DNA of 48,510 nucleotides from Peribolospora baueri (GCA_029717555.1 JAMDHS010000124.1:1-48510), one strand, 5' to 3'; numbered from the stretch's first letter, positions 31,532-43,528 are shown. Notes: generated by a model from the letters alone, not told the origin. Program-made: numbers and translations.

Positions 31532-33244
31532 TCAAGGGCCACCAACGTTGGCGAGGACCTCCAAGGCGCCGTCCATCTTGACCTGCTTCATAACGTCGGC
31601 GAAAGCCTTCCTCCTCGGCTCCCACTGCCTCGTCTCAAAGTACCTCTCGGCGGGCATCTCGAGGGCAGTACCAATGTCTCCGCTCCGTTCCACCGCTGCA
31701 ACGAGACCTTCCTCACTGAGGTCGCCGTACCGCCTCAGCACGGGACGGGACTTGACCCCGTTCTTTTTCGCTTTCTTGCCATAGTGCTCCTTATGCTCCC
31801 TCCTCAACTTCTCCGCCCGATCCCAGTTACCTGCCGCACCCGTCGACGCGTCCGTGCCCGCTCCGAGCAGAGATCCATAGCCAGCCATGGCGATGATCAC
31901 TCCGGGAGGGATGGTCTTCCTGCCGGATTTGAAGACGTACTTGCTGACGCTTATGCACGCCAGCACCTCTTCTTCCTCCATCTCGCCCGTCTTTCCCGCC
32001 GAGGACGGAAGCGGCTTGACCGTGCCGGGCAAGGGCGTATTGGCGCCAGAGGCGGAAGGAGTCGGCAGGCTTTCGCCGCCCGAGATCAGGCTCGCTAGAG
32101 CGGCAGAGCTGGCAGCAGTGGCTGGGGTGCTGGGGACCGTCGGGGTCGGAGAGGAAGAGGACTTGGCGCTCCGCTTTCGCTTGAACACGAACTTACCCAC
32201 TGCGGGACGAAAGACGAAAGGGAAGCCGACCGACCAAACTGATCACTCACGTCGGACGAGAACGATACTGGCTGAGAGCGAACCGGAAATGAGAGCCCGA
32301 CTACCCACCGACAAAAGCCCACTTTTCGTCCCACCCGGCGATGCCGATCCGGATCTTGTAGGGCGTAAGCCTCGGGATTTCGCGGTAGAAGGTGTAGGAT
32401 GCACCTGTTGGACAAGCCGATATGACAGAGAAGGAACGGATAGTTTGAAGGGATAGGTGAATTGCCCGACGTGGGGCGGATGAGATGAGTGGTGAAGTTG
32501 GTGAGCAATGATCGTAAACACCTGGCACCGTCGCCGTAAGGACTCACCGCCAAGGCCGATCCAGCCACCGTCGTGGTGGAAGGAAGGGAAGCGCTGGGCC
32601 AGATGCGTCATGCGAGCAATGTCGAGGTTCTGCATGTACTCAAGGAAACTGAAATCAGGGCCGTTCCAGCCGATGCCGTCGCTTGACGCACCCGATGAGC
32701 CGATCGGCGAAACGAAACGTCCGGACAGCTCACCTTGGCATAGCTCGAGTTACTCAAATGTCCGTTATAGTCGCAATCGTCCCAGCCAGCGAAGAAGTCG
32801 AGCGTAGTGTAGTCTTCGAAAATGTCCAAGCCGATAGCATGTGCAGACACGAGAAGTCCGTGTGCGGATACTACCTTCTTTCCCGGCTGCTTGCCCGATG
32901 CGGTCGCCGAGGCTGGGAGGAGGTCTGGAGGGCGGAAAATCAAGCTTAGGCGAGGATTGGCACGGAAGTGGGTGAGCAGCGCGGGCGTCCAAACTCGGAG
33001 GTGCCAGACGAACTGTGCGGTGGTACGACGAGTCGCAGAGACCAGTCAGTATCAGAGCCGCTTTTTGTCTTCAGATGACGAGGGCCATCAGACTCACAGG
33101 CAAGCTCTTCCAGTTGAGCAGGAGCAACGCGAGGGCAGCGTACGTGGCAGATTTTGGAATATCTGGCAGACGCAGGAGAGGAAGAAGTGCTCGCAGCTGC
33201 TCGGGCAGATGCTCTGCGAGCTGGGAGAGAAGGCTTGGTGGCAT
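31532..33244 (-). CDS. Hot-dog thioesterase-like protein, THEM6-like
   Basis: Membrane-anchored member of the 4HBT-like thioesterase superfamily (THEM6 type). Fungal members are predicted acyl-CoA or related thioesterases, but the substrate is unknown. Exons 33098-33244, 32734-33012, 32548-32629, 32309-32404 and 31532-32199 give 423 residues. An N-terminal hydrophobic segment (TYAALALLLLNW, residues about 36-47) can anchor it. The hot-dog fold is marked by DFFAGWDDCDYNGHLSNSSYAK, where the Asp of DYNGHLSNS is the conserved family acid. NLDIARM, DGGWIGLGGASYTFYREI and AGWDEKWAFVVGKFVFKR continue it. The C-terminal half has a 60-residue Ser/Thr/Pro-rich insert (about residues 215-275) and a helical Lys/Glu/Arg-rich tail. 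All junctions are canonical and in phase. Confidence 0.88.
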
Positions 33245-34359
33245 AGTCGGATGCCGTGGTGGTAGGGGACCGAGACAGCAAGGTTGTCGAAGAGAGGGTA
33301 AGAGTGCGAAGGAGAGATCGCAAGAGGGAGTGGTCACGACAAGCAAGGGCCGGAGGCAAGTGGTCCAAGTTTGTGTGCCCCAACGTCCGTCGTCCTCGTC
33401 GCCGGTCTCTATCATACCCGGCAACCTCCCGCCCGATCATCCGTCCAGACCGGTTGCACTTACTGCACGTCATCAACGCCGCCCGAGCGTCTCGCCTCCC
33501 GTTACGCACCTTGCTTGGTTTGGTTCCCCATCTATTCCTACTTGACGCAAGCACACTTCACTTCGACAGAATCCGTACCACGCTCGTCGTGCCGAGCGGA
33601 AGGCAGCGTTCTACAAACTCTCGCACAGATGAAGCAGTCCTCGGAAGTGAGCGAACGAATTGGGGTGGTCACTAGGTTGTCGGCACTCTCCTTCCGATGG
33701 AGCAAGGCCAAGGTGAACGACGATGGTGGTCGTTTCGGAAGGACACCTTGGAGGCCGGACGGTCCGGTGCCAAGCTGGCCGCGTAAGAGAGGGGTTAAGC
33801 GCAAGGTCCCTTCCTTCGTGCTCGCTTGGCGTTGGGTGGCCAACACCGCCGGCTCGCGAAGGGCGCAAGAGAGGCTCTCCATCGCTCTCGACATGAAAAG
33901 TTCCCGAATCGCAAGGTAGATATGTCTCTGAACGCTGTAGAGAACATTCAAGTCAGCGTACGAGACGCGTTGACAACACGTTGGGGACAGTGCGAGGTCC
34001 GGTCTTTCAGTCTGCTCCCACCGCCATGTCGTCGCGTCGTATCGCACCCCAGCCGTTCGACGACTGCATCACTCCGAAGACACAGAAAAGCTTGCCGATC
34101 CTGTCGGCGTGAACCTCCAGAGACGGCCTATGATGAGGGAGCGGCGAGCTCAAATTGGCGTCCGGCAACGTTTGCTTTCCAGTCTGTCCATCGGAGGCGC
34201 GCAAAGAAGAAGCAATGCCCCGTTCACGGAGAGACGACCGCGCTTTGTATCGACTGCGGCGGTCAGTGAGGGCACTCATCACCCGCTGTTATCTTCCTCC
34301 AAGTGCCAGCCTTTCCTTGCACCCACATCCACCCTCAGTCGCCGCTGGCCGCCCTGCAA
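33245..34359. other. Divergent intergenic region
   Basis: About 1.1 kb between the thioesterase-like and hydrolase genes. Frames open on both strands (for example 33538-34047 minus) but have no motif or splice support. Nothing assigned. Confidence 0.45.
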
Positions 34360-35627
34360 ATGAGCACCCTCTCGTGGTCGCTCCGCTGGCAGCTTTCTCT
34401 GTTGCGTGGGCTCCAGCGATGCTCCATCAAGACATTTGCCTTGCTCACCCGTCAGCCAGGGCCAGTGCCAATCACCTTCAACGTCCCCTCTCACCTCCAT
34501 CGTGGACGGCTGATCCGTGTCACCGCGTTCGTTCCTAAGGCAAACCAAAAAGATGGAGACGAAACCAAGGAGAACAAGCCGCTCCCTGTCTTGATCAACT
34601 GCCATGGCGGCGGTTTCGTCACCGGGGAGAGCACGGATGACGGAGAGTGGTGTGCGCGCGTTGCGAGAGAGCTTGGGGCCGTAGTCCTGAGTGTCGACTA
34701 TGGCCTCGCCCCTGAAGAGCCGTTCCCCTTCGCTCTGGAGGTGAATTGGGAGCGAGCCGTGGCGCACGGATATCTACCACCATTGCCCTCGTCGTGTTTC
34801 TGTCTGATCCCGTTTGATTTCCTTTCGTTCTCCATCCTCAGGACGTCGAATCCGTCCTTCATCAGATTCTCTCTCCGGACCCAGGCGCTGAGGACGCCTT
34901 TGGCCCTCTCTCTTTGAAGCTCGACCGCGACCGCATCTCGCTCTGCGGCTTCTCCGCCGGCGGCGCCCTCGTCATCGCAGCGGCGTGCAATGATCTCTAT
35001 CGCGCGCGCATTTGTTCCGTTCTCTCGTTTTATGGTGTTCTTGACGTCTCCAGACCCTGGTCTCAAAAGCTCATCCGGGACGACCTCGTACCTGACTACC
35101 CCATCTCCTTGAAGAAGGGTGACCCATTCAACTCTCTTCTCGATAAACTTGTCCCCACGTACTGCGACAACTACGGCGAGGCGCGACAGAAGCGATGCTC
35201 GCCTATGTTCACGGACGTAAGCGAGCTGCCGAAGGAGCTTATGATCATTGCGCCGGCTTGGGACCCGCTCTTGGATGAGCAGATGAGGCTTGTTGAGAAG
35301 GTGCTGGGCAGGCCTGTGGTCGATGATGACTTTTCGCCGCCTCTCGCTGTCTTCAACAATGCCTCTGCGTCTACTGCGACCGCTTCGAAGGACGGGCAGT
35401 GCTATTCGACGGTCAAGGCTGAAGCGGGCAGCGAGGTCGGGTCGCGCGTCACGCTTCATCTCTTCCCACGGTGTGTCCATGGATGGAATCTCCTGCCATC
35501 CGCCTTCTTGGGAGTGGAGGCGTTGCGGAGCAAGGAAGCTGCCATTGAAGTGGCTTTGGAGTCGTTGAGAACGACGTGGCGGATGGAAGGCGAGGGCGAG
35601 CTAACGAGGTCAGATGCACGTCTTTGA
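34360..35627 (+). CDS. Alpha/beta hydrolase, hormone-sensitive-lipase type
   Basis: Serine esterase or lipase of the HSL (alpha/beta hydrolase 3) family. Two exons (34360-34740, 34842-35627) give 388 residues. The oxyanion-hole motif CHGGGFVTG (about residue 88) is followed by SVDYGLAPEEPFP. Next come the nucleophile elbow GFSAGGALV (catalytic Ser), the acid in APAWDPLLDEQ and the catalytic His in PRCVHGWNLLP. The triad and HGGG make an active esterase likely. There is no cleavable signal peptide; the first 25 residues are basic and aromatic. Short acyl esters are the usual substrates of the family; the natural one is unknown. Confidence 0.94.
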
Positions 35628-35958
35628 TCATCTTTGATCGCCGGTCGACTTTGATCCACGATTCTTCTGAGCCTTTCCGGATGACTCGACCAGCCCGTCC
35701 TTCGACCACTTGTTCTTGTCTATTTTTCTGAGCCTTTCAGGATGGGGCCCGTGCCCAAGTCCCGCTCCGTATACCTCCCCTCGGTATCCTCGTGACTTGT
35801 TTCTTTCGGATCGATTAGCGCTCCTATCTTATCCTATCAACCGAATCGCCAGAAGGTGTCACCCCAATTTCAACCCCAACTTTTCTGACCTTCGAGCCAA
35901 CCAGCGTCCAGTTGTTTGTGAGGATGACGAGGAAGCGCCGGACCGGTGGATGCGTTGA
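35628..35958. other. Intergenic DNA before the retroelement fossil
   Basis: About 330 bases holding the hydrolase 3' UTR. A short direct repeat (ttctgagcctttc) lies at about 35664 and 35727. No gene seen. Confidence 0.4.
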
Positions 35959-35959
35959 T

Positions 35960-37480
35960 TGATTATTAATCGATTTATCTGCTTAAAGTCCGTATATACA
36001 CCACAAGGGTCTTCTCGTTCCATCCAAGCCTCTCCGAGATGGCCCGGAAGCGAGTGGCGTAATCGCCCGCTGAGCCGGTCTGTCGAAGAGCAAGGAGCTG
36101 CTCGCTCGCGGTCCTGGACGAGTGAGGATCTCCGAAGCGTGAGAGGAGCGCAATAATCCCATTCGATTCGACAACGGAGAATGATGACGCAACTAGGGAG
36201 AGACGCGCTGGCCACTGCTCCAGTGCCCCCAATGTGCGGTTCGTTTCGGCCTCAGAAGTCGTCAACGACACTGCCTTTAGTGCTTTCGCTTCCGCCTTTA
36301 GCTGATCTGGCCGCAATAGCTCCATAAAATTCAGCTCCTTCGTGCGGTTCTTGCCGTTGATGGGTCGCGTGGGCGCCTCCCCCCCATAGATGTCGCTCCT
36401 GCGCGTCAATGCATCGTGTTTGCTCCCCTCCAGGCCTGGTCGGTAGGTGATCGTGAAATCGAAGTCGGCGAGCTTGGTCGCCCACCGGTCTTGGCGGCGG
36501 TTGAGAAGGCGTTTCGTTACGAACCACATCCGCACGGACTGCCTACGGACATTGTGTCGAACTGCGGCCGGGAGTACGTCAATGAGTTCTGGGAGGCTCT
36601 CGCCAAAGCTCTAGGAATCAAGCGGAGCTTCTCAACGGCGTACCACCCACAGACAGTCAGACCGAGCAAGTAAACCAGACTCTCGAACAGTATATCCCAC
36701 TCTACGTCTGCTATCAGCAGGACGACTGGGTCAATCACCTTCCGTCCGCCGAGTTCGCGTACAACAACGCGGAGCACAAGAGCACCGGCGTAACGCCGTT
36801 CTTTGCGAACAAAGGCTACCACCCGCGTTTGGAGATGCGCACGAGCTTAAGAGGCGGGGTCGGCGGGATACCAGGAGTACGCTGCCGACCTCCGCTTACT
36901 TCACGACCACTTGAGACAAGATCTCGTTCCCACCGCGTGCGGGGGCCGCCGATATCGGCCATTACGACCCCGCCTCCGTCAACCTCTGCTCCTGGTTGCG
37001 ACGCGTCGAGGTCCTTTGCGAGCGCGAGAGCGCGACGAGGACGATCTCACCTAGTCCGCGCCATCCTCCGCGAGCTGCCGTTTTGTATGAAGGGCGCTCC
37101 GGGCGTCTGGTACTCCAACCTGTCCCGGAGCCAGCGCTCCGCGCTGTTCCTGAGCTTGGCGGAGTGTCTCTCGGAAGCCTTCGGCGACGATGAGTATGCC
37201 GCATCGCCGCCGACGACCGTACGTGGCAGGTAACTTCGGAGGATGCCGTCACGTACGCTCGTCGGCGGCGATGCGGGCGGCAAACTCATCGTCGCCGAAG
37301 ACCTCCGAGAGACCCTTGTCCCATTTCTCCAGAGCGCGCAGGGCTGGCTCTTGGAGAGATTTGAGTACCAGACGCCGGGGCCAGCGACGAACGTATTAGC
37401 TCGTCGCCCGAACCTACTACTGGTCTGGGATGAAGAGATACGTCCAGGAGTACTATGGCTCAGGCGAGGACCGTACCTGG
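35960..37480. mobile_element. Ty3/Gypsy-type retroelement fossil, rearranged
   Basis: Pieces of an LTR retrotransposon in alternating orientation. On the minus strand (about 35975-36535) lies the end of the reverse transcriptase/RNase H region ([33 protein letters not shown]), beside a Gag-like stretch. On the plus strand (about 36480-36960) lies the integrase core end ([26 protein letters not shown]). From about 36980 to 37400 there are Gag-like sequences forming an inverted repeat (listed separately). No LTRs and no protease were seen. The element is clearly broken, with several rearrangements and multiple coding interruptions, and only a fraction of a full-length element remains. It is probably old. 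Family assignment rests on the RNase H and integrase motifs. Confidence 0.8.
37096..37385. repeat. Imperfect inverted repeat within the fossil
   Basis: Arms of about 130 bases (about 37096-37226 and 37249-37385) are reverse complements with roughly three quarters identity by eye, separated by about 22 bases. Each arm carries the same Gag-like coding segment in opposite direction. An inverted duplication or head-to-head insertion inside the fossil is the likely origin. Confidence 0.7.
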
Positions 37481-37557
37481 ACTGACTCGGTTCATGGAAC
37501 AGAGTAAACGAGAGACAGCCACGGCGAACATGTTGGGAGGGCGAGAGCCGTCGGAGC

Positions 37558-37610
37558 TAGGCGGGGATTGCAACACATGCAACATTGGAATTAGGCGGGA
37601 ATTGCAACAC
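37558..37610. repeat. 19-bp direct repeat pair
   Basis: Two copies (37558-37576 and 37592-37610) of taggcggg(g/a)attgcaacac differ at one base and lie 34 bases apart. They sit between the retroelement fossil and the methyltransferase gene, 60 bases before its start. Confidence 0.75.
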
Positions 37611-37669
37611 CTAAAATTCAGGCGCACGGTTTGTACGCTGTACAATACATACGATACCGTTGAGGTGCG

Positions 37670-39296
37670 ATGGCCGATACCAATTCCTCTCTCGATGGCT
37701 CGGAGGGGCAGAATCTCACAAAAGAAGCGCAGATTGAGTACGCGCTGGCGCAGAACAGAGTGGTGAGCTTTGTCGATGGACGCTTAGACGGGGTGTCCAC
37801 GACGCCGTCGGTCAGTACCACGTACCTAACCGCCCCCCACGCCCGTTCTCTGTGCTGGGTTTCCTAACGTGTCTCATCCACAAGTCAAGGTAGCCACCGA
37901 GTTCCAGATCCGAAAGCATGAGCGGGAGGCGGCTCGCAATTGGGACATCTTCTATAAAAGGTAAGGTGGAGTAGCTAGTTCTTCTCGGCCCGCTCGTTGG
38001 CTGGCGCTAACTGCTCAATATTTCGCTTTGATAGGAACACCACCAACTTCTTCAAAGATAGACACTGGACGGATACGGAGTTTCTTGAACTCAAGATGGG
38101 ATTACCATCTGCATCTGCATCTGCATCCCCTGCTCAGGGTGGAAATGGAGATAGTGACTCTGAAGGGCTGAGGGCGTCAGGATCAGCCTCGTCGGGTAGC
38201 ACTGCTGTTCTTACCTTAGGCGGAGATGTCCTAGTCCCCCGCGATACAGGCGATCGGATGTTCATATTAGAAGTGAGCTTTTTTCGTTGTTTTCTTGATT
38301 CAATCTTCGCGAACTAACTCCTCTCATCCTCGCCTCACCCCCCCTCGACACCCCCCTCTTCCTTCAGCTCGGCTGCGGAGTAGGCAACACCATTTACCCT
38401 CTTCTCGAAAAGTATCCCAATCTCGCTGCCCATGCCTGTGACTTTTCTCCTCGCGCCGTCGACTTTGTCAAGGTAAGCAAGAGAACACATTTTCAAGGTC
38501 CAGACGTCACGTTCTTCCGACTTTGCCCCGATTTCTATTTACTCGTTCATCGCTGGGGATCAGCACTAAGCATATTCGCATATCTTACGGTCGACTTATC
38601 ACATATCTCTATTTATCCCAGTCTCATCCATTGTACACTCCCGAGCGGGTTCATGCATTCGTGCACGACCTGACCTGCGACGAGCCATCCTTGCTGTCGA
38701 AGGTATCCTCGACCGACGCCTTCTCTACCGTCGCTCATCTCTCCACTCCACCGTCACTAGCGCTTCCAGTGCTAGCGACAGCCTTCTTTGTTCTCTCTGC
38801 CATACCACCCAACCACCACCTCCCCGTCCTGCGCTCCATTGCCACGACACTCCAACCAGGCGGGCACCTTCTCTTTCGTGACTATGCCTTTGGCGACTTG
38901 GCTCAGCTGCGGTTCCACAGCCCGACGAGACCCTCAAAGGGATACGGAACGCCGAGCCTTTTGAGCGATGCCAAGCCACTGTATAGGCGTGGTGATGGGA
39001 CAATGACATATTTCTTCAAAGAGGAGGAGGTGAAGGGGTGGGTTGAGGGGGCCGACGTGGACATCACTGAAACGCGGCGTGATAATGAGGGGAAGGTGGG
39101 TGGAGAGCGGTCGGACGAAGGTCAACGGAGAGGCGCGGGCGGAGGTGTGGAGATGACACGGAGGGTGTCCGAGCTGGAGCTCGTGTCGCTTGAGACGGTG
39201 AGGAGGACAGTCGAGAACAGGAAGGAAGGCATCGTCATGGAGCGGGCCTTCATTCAGGCCAAGTTTCGGAAACGCCTCGTCAACACCGTCCGATGA
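37670..39296 (+). CDS. tRNA m3C methyltransferase-like protein, METTL2/6-Trm140 type
   Basis: SAM-dependent methyltransferase. The family makes 3-methylcytidine at tRNA position 32. Exons 37670-37814, 37885-37960, 38035-38272, 38368-38472 and 38622-39296 give 412 residues. Family features: VATEFQIRKHEREAARNWDI, FYKRNTTNFFKDRHWTDTEF, SAM motif I MFILELGCGVGNTIYPL, ACDFSPRAVDFVK, LLFRDYAFGDLAQLRF and MTYFFKEEEV. The SASASASP insert, coded by a gcatct hexamer repeat, lies between the RHW and SAM motifs and is not conserved. A charged insert (about residues 335-365) is also lineage-specific. The first intron donor (agtacc) is the weakest junction. No actin-binding part as in yeast Abp140/Trm140 is present. 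Confidence 0.9.
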
Positions 39297-39930
39297 TTGT
39301 TTTACTGTGGATTCATTCGGAATAAAGGACGTTGATCCCTCGCCTGCCAGACCCATGCTTCGCCGCTACGTCACATTCTCCCCCCTTCTATCCATTAACT
39401 TAAATGTTGGTATGCAATTTAGTTTTTGGGCGACCAGGCGGAAATGTCAAAAGCGAGGGACAGCGTCGTACGGAGCGAGATGACATATCGGTCGACCACC
39501 CACTTTGCCCGGTTGTTGCGCCGGTGGCTTTGCTATGACTTTCATGTAGTATGTAAGAAGCACAAGTGGCCATGGGTTTTCCATCGTGCAAAATGAAGCA
39601 CGGCGATATCCCAACAGTGCGTGTCGCCCCTTTGATGGTCCTCACAAAAATATCCGAGCTCAGGTAAGTTGGAGTTTCGGCGGTCCTTGCACAAATGGTG
39701 CAACGCATCTAACGTGTTCGCCCAACCCACCTCTGCATATCCTGCATGCCCAAAACTTGGCTAAGCTACTTGTCTAAATCAACATGGCAAACAGCAGAAG
39801 ATGGACCATAAGGCCTTACGCATGCCAAGACGTGTCGACAAGTGAGTCCAGCGAATGTGGCGTGGAGAATTGAACTGGAGGGATAAACGACACCGTCAGG
39901 TGGAAGGGGTACGTTCTTCCAGCTTTGCGC
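39297..39930. other. Convergent intergenic region
   Basis: About 630 bases between the 3' ends of the methyltransferase and amidase genes; no motif-bearing frame was found. Confidence 0.5.
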
Positions 39931-42900
39931 TCAGTTCATAACGTCCTTCAGCTGAGTCTTCGGAATGGCGGCTGCGTACGCCCTGCGTTCGAGTCTCGTG
40001 TGAGTCTTCTGCTCGTACGCGTACGCGTATCCGATCAGGTCGTATTCAGAAAACTGCGTGCCGAGGAAGGCTAAGCCGAAAGGCACGCCCGGTGCAGGAT
40101 AAACGGTGTTGGGGTCCGACGACTGGATGGTCACATTCGCGGGGTAGAAGCCGAGCGGCACTGTTCGACGCGTAGAGAACGTAGCAGGACGTCACGGTGC
40201 AAGGCCAAAGGAGTCGGTAAGCGCGCACACAAGATCCATAAGGTTCCGAAGATCTACAGCTCACCGGTAATGATCGGGTAACCGGCGATGGCAGCTGGCA
40301 CGGTGGTGTCTCCTCCGGAAGGTAGGACGAGCGCGTCGAGGCCGTACTTCTTCAGTGCGCCGTCGATGCCGCGATCACGGCCCAGGCTGTGGTCATTAGC
40401 AAGGGCGGCGTAATAGGTCGAGTTGTAGCCGTTCGTCGCTTCCGATTCAATGAAGCTGAAGAGGAAGGACGCGGAGCAACATGATGCGCGCCATTGCGGA
40501 GAGAAAGGGCCGTATGAGCGTGCCAATTCATTGACGAGCCAATTACCGAAAGTACCAATGGGAGATTTAAGAGCAGGGACCCACATCGACTGATCAGAAT
40601 AATTGGCCGGAAGCTCCAGCTGAGGGTGGTCGTTGTCGTACTTGATGAGGTCTGCTAGCGTACGTACGCCCGTCGGGACTTTGACCAGTTTGGAGAGGTA
40701 GCTGTTCAGGTTGACTATCGAGCGCGAGTGCGCGGTGTGCAGTTCAGTAAAACAACGTGTCGTCGAGATTGTATGAAGACGGGAAGGAGACTCACGCTTA
40801 AAGTCGATATCGAGAACTATCGTCTAATGGCGCAAGAGGAGCATCAAATAATAAATGGTTGAGAGGATGAGAAAAAAAACGACGCTTTGAATGGAAGCGC
40901 GCCAACAGTTCAAAATTGTTGCCGCCAGCGAGGCCGCCCACCTCGTTGTTGCTCGCAATGAGTTCGTCCGCGTCCGGAAAATCAGCCGGATCGACGACGG
41001 TAGCACCAAGCTGCTTCAGCGTCTCCAAGCTCTCGTTGAACTTGACGATCACGCTCGGATTGAAACCGGCGAGCGTTGCATTGAGGAAGCCACGGCGAGG
41101 CACGCCGATTCGCTTGCCTTTCAGGGCGTCCTTGTTCAGCGCCTTGGTGTAGTCTGGAACTTGGACTGGTTGCGCGAGCGTGTAGTTGTCCCCTTTGGGG
41201 TCTCGACCTGCAATGACGGATAGGACGTGAGCAGCGTCCGCCACCGAACGTGCCATCGGCCCCACAGTGTCTTGATTGGCCGAGATGGGGATGACTGTGC
41301 GAGCATATTCAAGCGACAGAACAAGAGCAAGTATGTGAGCGAGAATCCGTCAATATGACAGCGGGAACACCTGCTGTGGGATGAAAACGGAGGTATCCGC
41401 CCACCTCCGGCTCTGCTGGTGAGGCCTACGCTAGGTTTGATGCCAACGAGATTGTTATACTGGCTAGGGCAAATGATTGAACCATCTGTCTCGGTACCCA
41501 GCGCAACGGTTGCGAGCCCGATGGCGGAAGAGACGCCCGAACCCGATGAAGAGCCGCATGGGTCTGCACCAGGGTAGTAAGGGTTGGTGCACTTAACACA
41601 TGGAAGAAACGTGATGCGGTCATGTATTAGTCGGCCTTTCCCGATGCAAACCCGCGAGACTATCTTCGTCACACCCCGCCGTCTTCTAGCATGTCGCCCA
41701 AACCAAGATATCTGGCAAGAAACCAAATGTGCCACCGTGCCTACCTGCCCTCCACGACCAGACCAGCCCGACGTCAGATTGCCTCGATAGTGAGCCCATT
41801 CAGACTGTATCACAAAGCGAGAAAGAGACGGGAGTAAGGACACTGGCCGCCATCATTACTAGAAAACAACATTCTCTGTGGAACAAGGAAATTGTATCTT
41901 TGTGACGCTTACCAGATTTGCCTTGCCAAGGATAATCGCACCCGCCTTACGGAGCTTGGCAATAACAGTAGCGTCGGAGGGAACGATGGAGCCTATTCGC
42001 AGAGCAAACCATAGCGATCAGCGGGGTCGCTCCTGGTCCTTGACGGTAGGACGAAGCGGGGTCAGATGTCACTCGCCCAAAAGAGCGTACGATCCAGCAG
42101 TCGTGTTCATGCCTGGCGTTTCATCAGGAGCAATCATAATCGACCAAAGGATAAATATCAATAGATATCCAGACGGTGAACGAAGCCGTTTGATCCATGA
42201 GGCTATCTGAGTGGAACCACTGGACGACATCCCAAACTCACCTTCCCAAGCAGCTGTAGCTATGTTGTCCTTGACAATAATAGGAATTCCGTGCAAGGAC
42301 CCGCGGCCCTTGCGACCGGGTGAGAGGTCCCGTTCGGCGTCAAGTGCGTGGGCCGCCGCAATGGCATACTCGTTCGTCTCGATGACGGCTCGTAGCATTG
42401 GACCTTGGAGGTTCACCTCTGCGATACGGGCAAGATAGGCCTGCAGGGGAATAGAAGAGATATGGAAACGGGACGGTTCAGCCTTGAGCTGTACCTCAGC
42501 TCGGCTCACTTCATCACTCCTCAACGGCTCACGTTCACAAGGTCGGCGCTGGTGTAGTCGCCGCTCCGCAGCCCGCGCTGGAGCTCATCGATGCCAGCCT
42601 CGTACAAGTCCGGCAAATCTTGCGTCCTGGCCTCCTCGCGATGCTTCGCTTGCTTCTCCTGCTTGAACCCAGGAGAACTCACCAAGACTTGCATGGAGTC
42701 AGCATCGGCTCGACGATCGTAGAGACCATCCTTATCGGAAACAGCCTGGGGACCGGGAGCGCGGAACTGGACGGATCGGGCGTCGAAGTAGTTCGTTGGC
42801 GAGCCCGTGAAAGACTCAGTGCGGACTTCGAGAGCAGAGGCGGCCAGAAGCGCGAGGGAGGGAGAGAAGAAGAGACGCGGAACGACAGAAAAGATGCAGA

Positions 42901-42934
42901 GGAGAGCGGCGAAGGTGGGTCGGAGAGCGGGCAT
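39931..42934 (-). CDS. Amidase-signature hydrolase, probably secreted
   Basis: Amidase signature (AS) enzyme that cleaves amide bonds through a Ser-cisSer-Lys triad. Eleven exons: 42533-42934, 42242-42440, 42077-42112, 41913-41992, 41745-41804, 41405-41591, 40942-41294, 40796-40823, 40585-40714, 40265-40455 and 39931-40160, giving 631 residues. The Lys lies in HGIPIIVKDNIAT; the Gly/Ser-rich motif is PCGSSSGSGV with the cis-Ser, and the nucleophile Ser is in ALGTETDGSI. The rest matches fungal secreted amidases (DQSIFIESEATNGYN, YPAPGVPFGLAFLGTQFSE). The N-terminus has a long hydrophobic stretch (LLCIFSVVPRLFFSPSLALLAASA), a signal peptide or anchor. The third intron uses a GC donor (gcgagt), which is required to read LLGSIVPSDATV. 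All other junctions are GT-AG and in phase. Confidence 0.94.
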
Positions 42935-43528
42935 GGCGAGCGGTCTGGGAGGGAGGTGTGGGAAGCGGCGGCCTCCTAAGCAAGGGGAGAAATAGGGAGG
43001 GTAAGAAACAGCGGGGAGAGCGACGAACAAGAGCGGACAATGTGGGCGCCCGTCGCGACGATCACTAGCACTTGTTGCTCCATATTTATGCGCCCCCGGC
43101 GATCTTTCTTCTCCATCGCCAATGCAGGCTTTCCGGGCGTAGCGAGCGCGGGGACGATAAAGTCGCTCAGCTTATCAGTCGGCCGAAGAGCGCCGCCGGC
43201 CGCCGATACCGAGCAATGCGGTTCGCACGGACCAGCGGGCGATCAAAGTAGGGTTACATGGATTGCATGAGCTTTACAGAAACTACATCTCCGGACATGG
43301 CCGCTTTCGCCCGCCACCACCCTTTCACGTCGCTTTACCGCAGTCCCGTCGCCAAGAAGTCAGTCGTCCGTGGCCGTCTGTCTTTCTCAGTCGTTGCCCT
43401 CTCAGTCTCCGACATCCTCAAGCCGCGTTACCGGTCACCGCTGACTCTCCGCAAGTTACGTCGCCGGGTTCTTCGCCACGAACGCAAAAGCCACCAATTT
43501 GTAGTAGTACCCCTCTACACCTCTCCAA
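42935..43528. other. Divergent promoter, amidase / uS10
   Basis: About 590 bases between the amidase and ribosomal protein starts. An AT-rich box (atatttat, about 43083) is TATA-like for the amidase side; a pyrimidine-rich tract precedes uS10, as is usual for ribosomal protein genes. No gene seen. Confidence 0.5.

Noticed and set aside
33538-34047. Minus-strand frame of about 170 codons in the divergent promoter
   Set aside because: No recognisable motif, no splice partner, and it lies where the promoters of two real genes must be.
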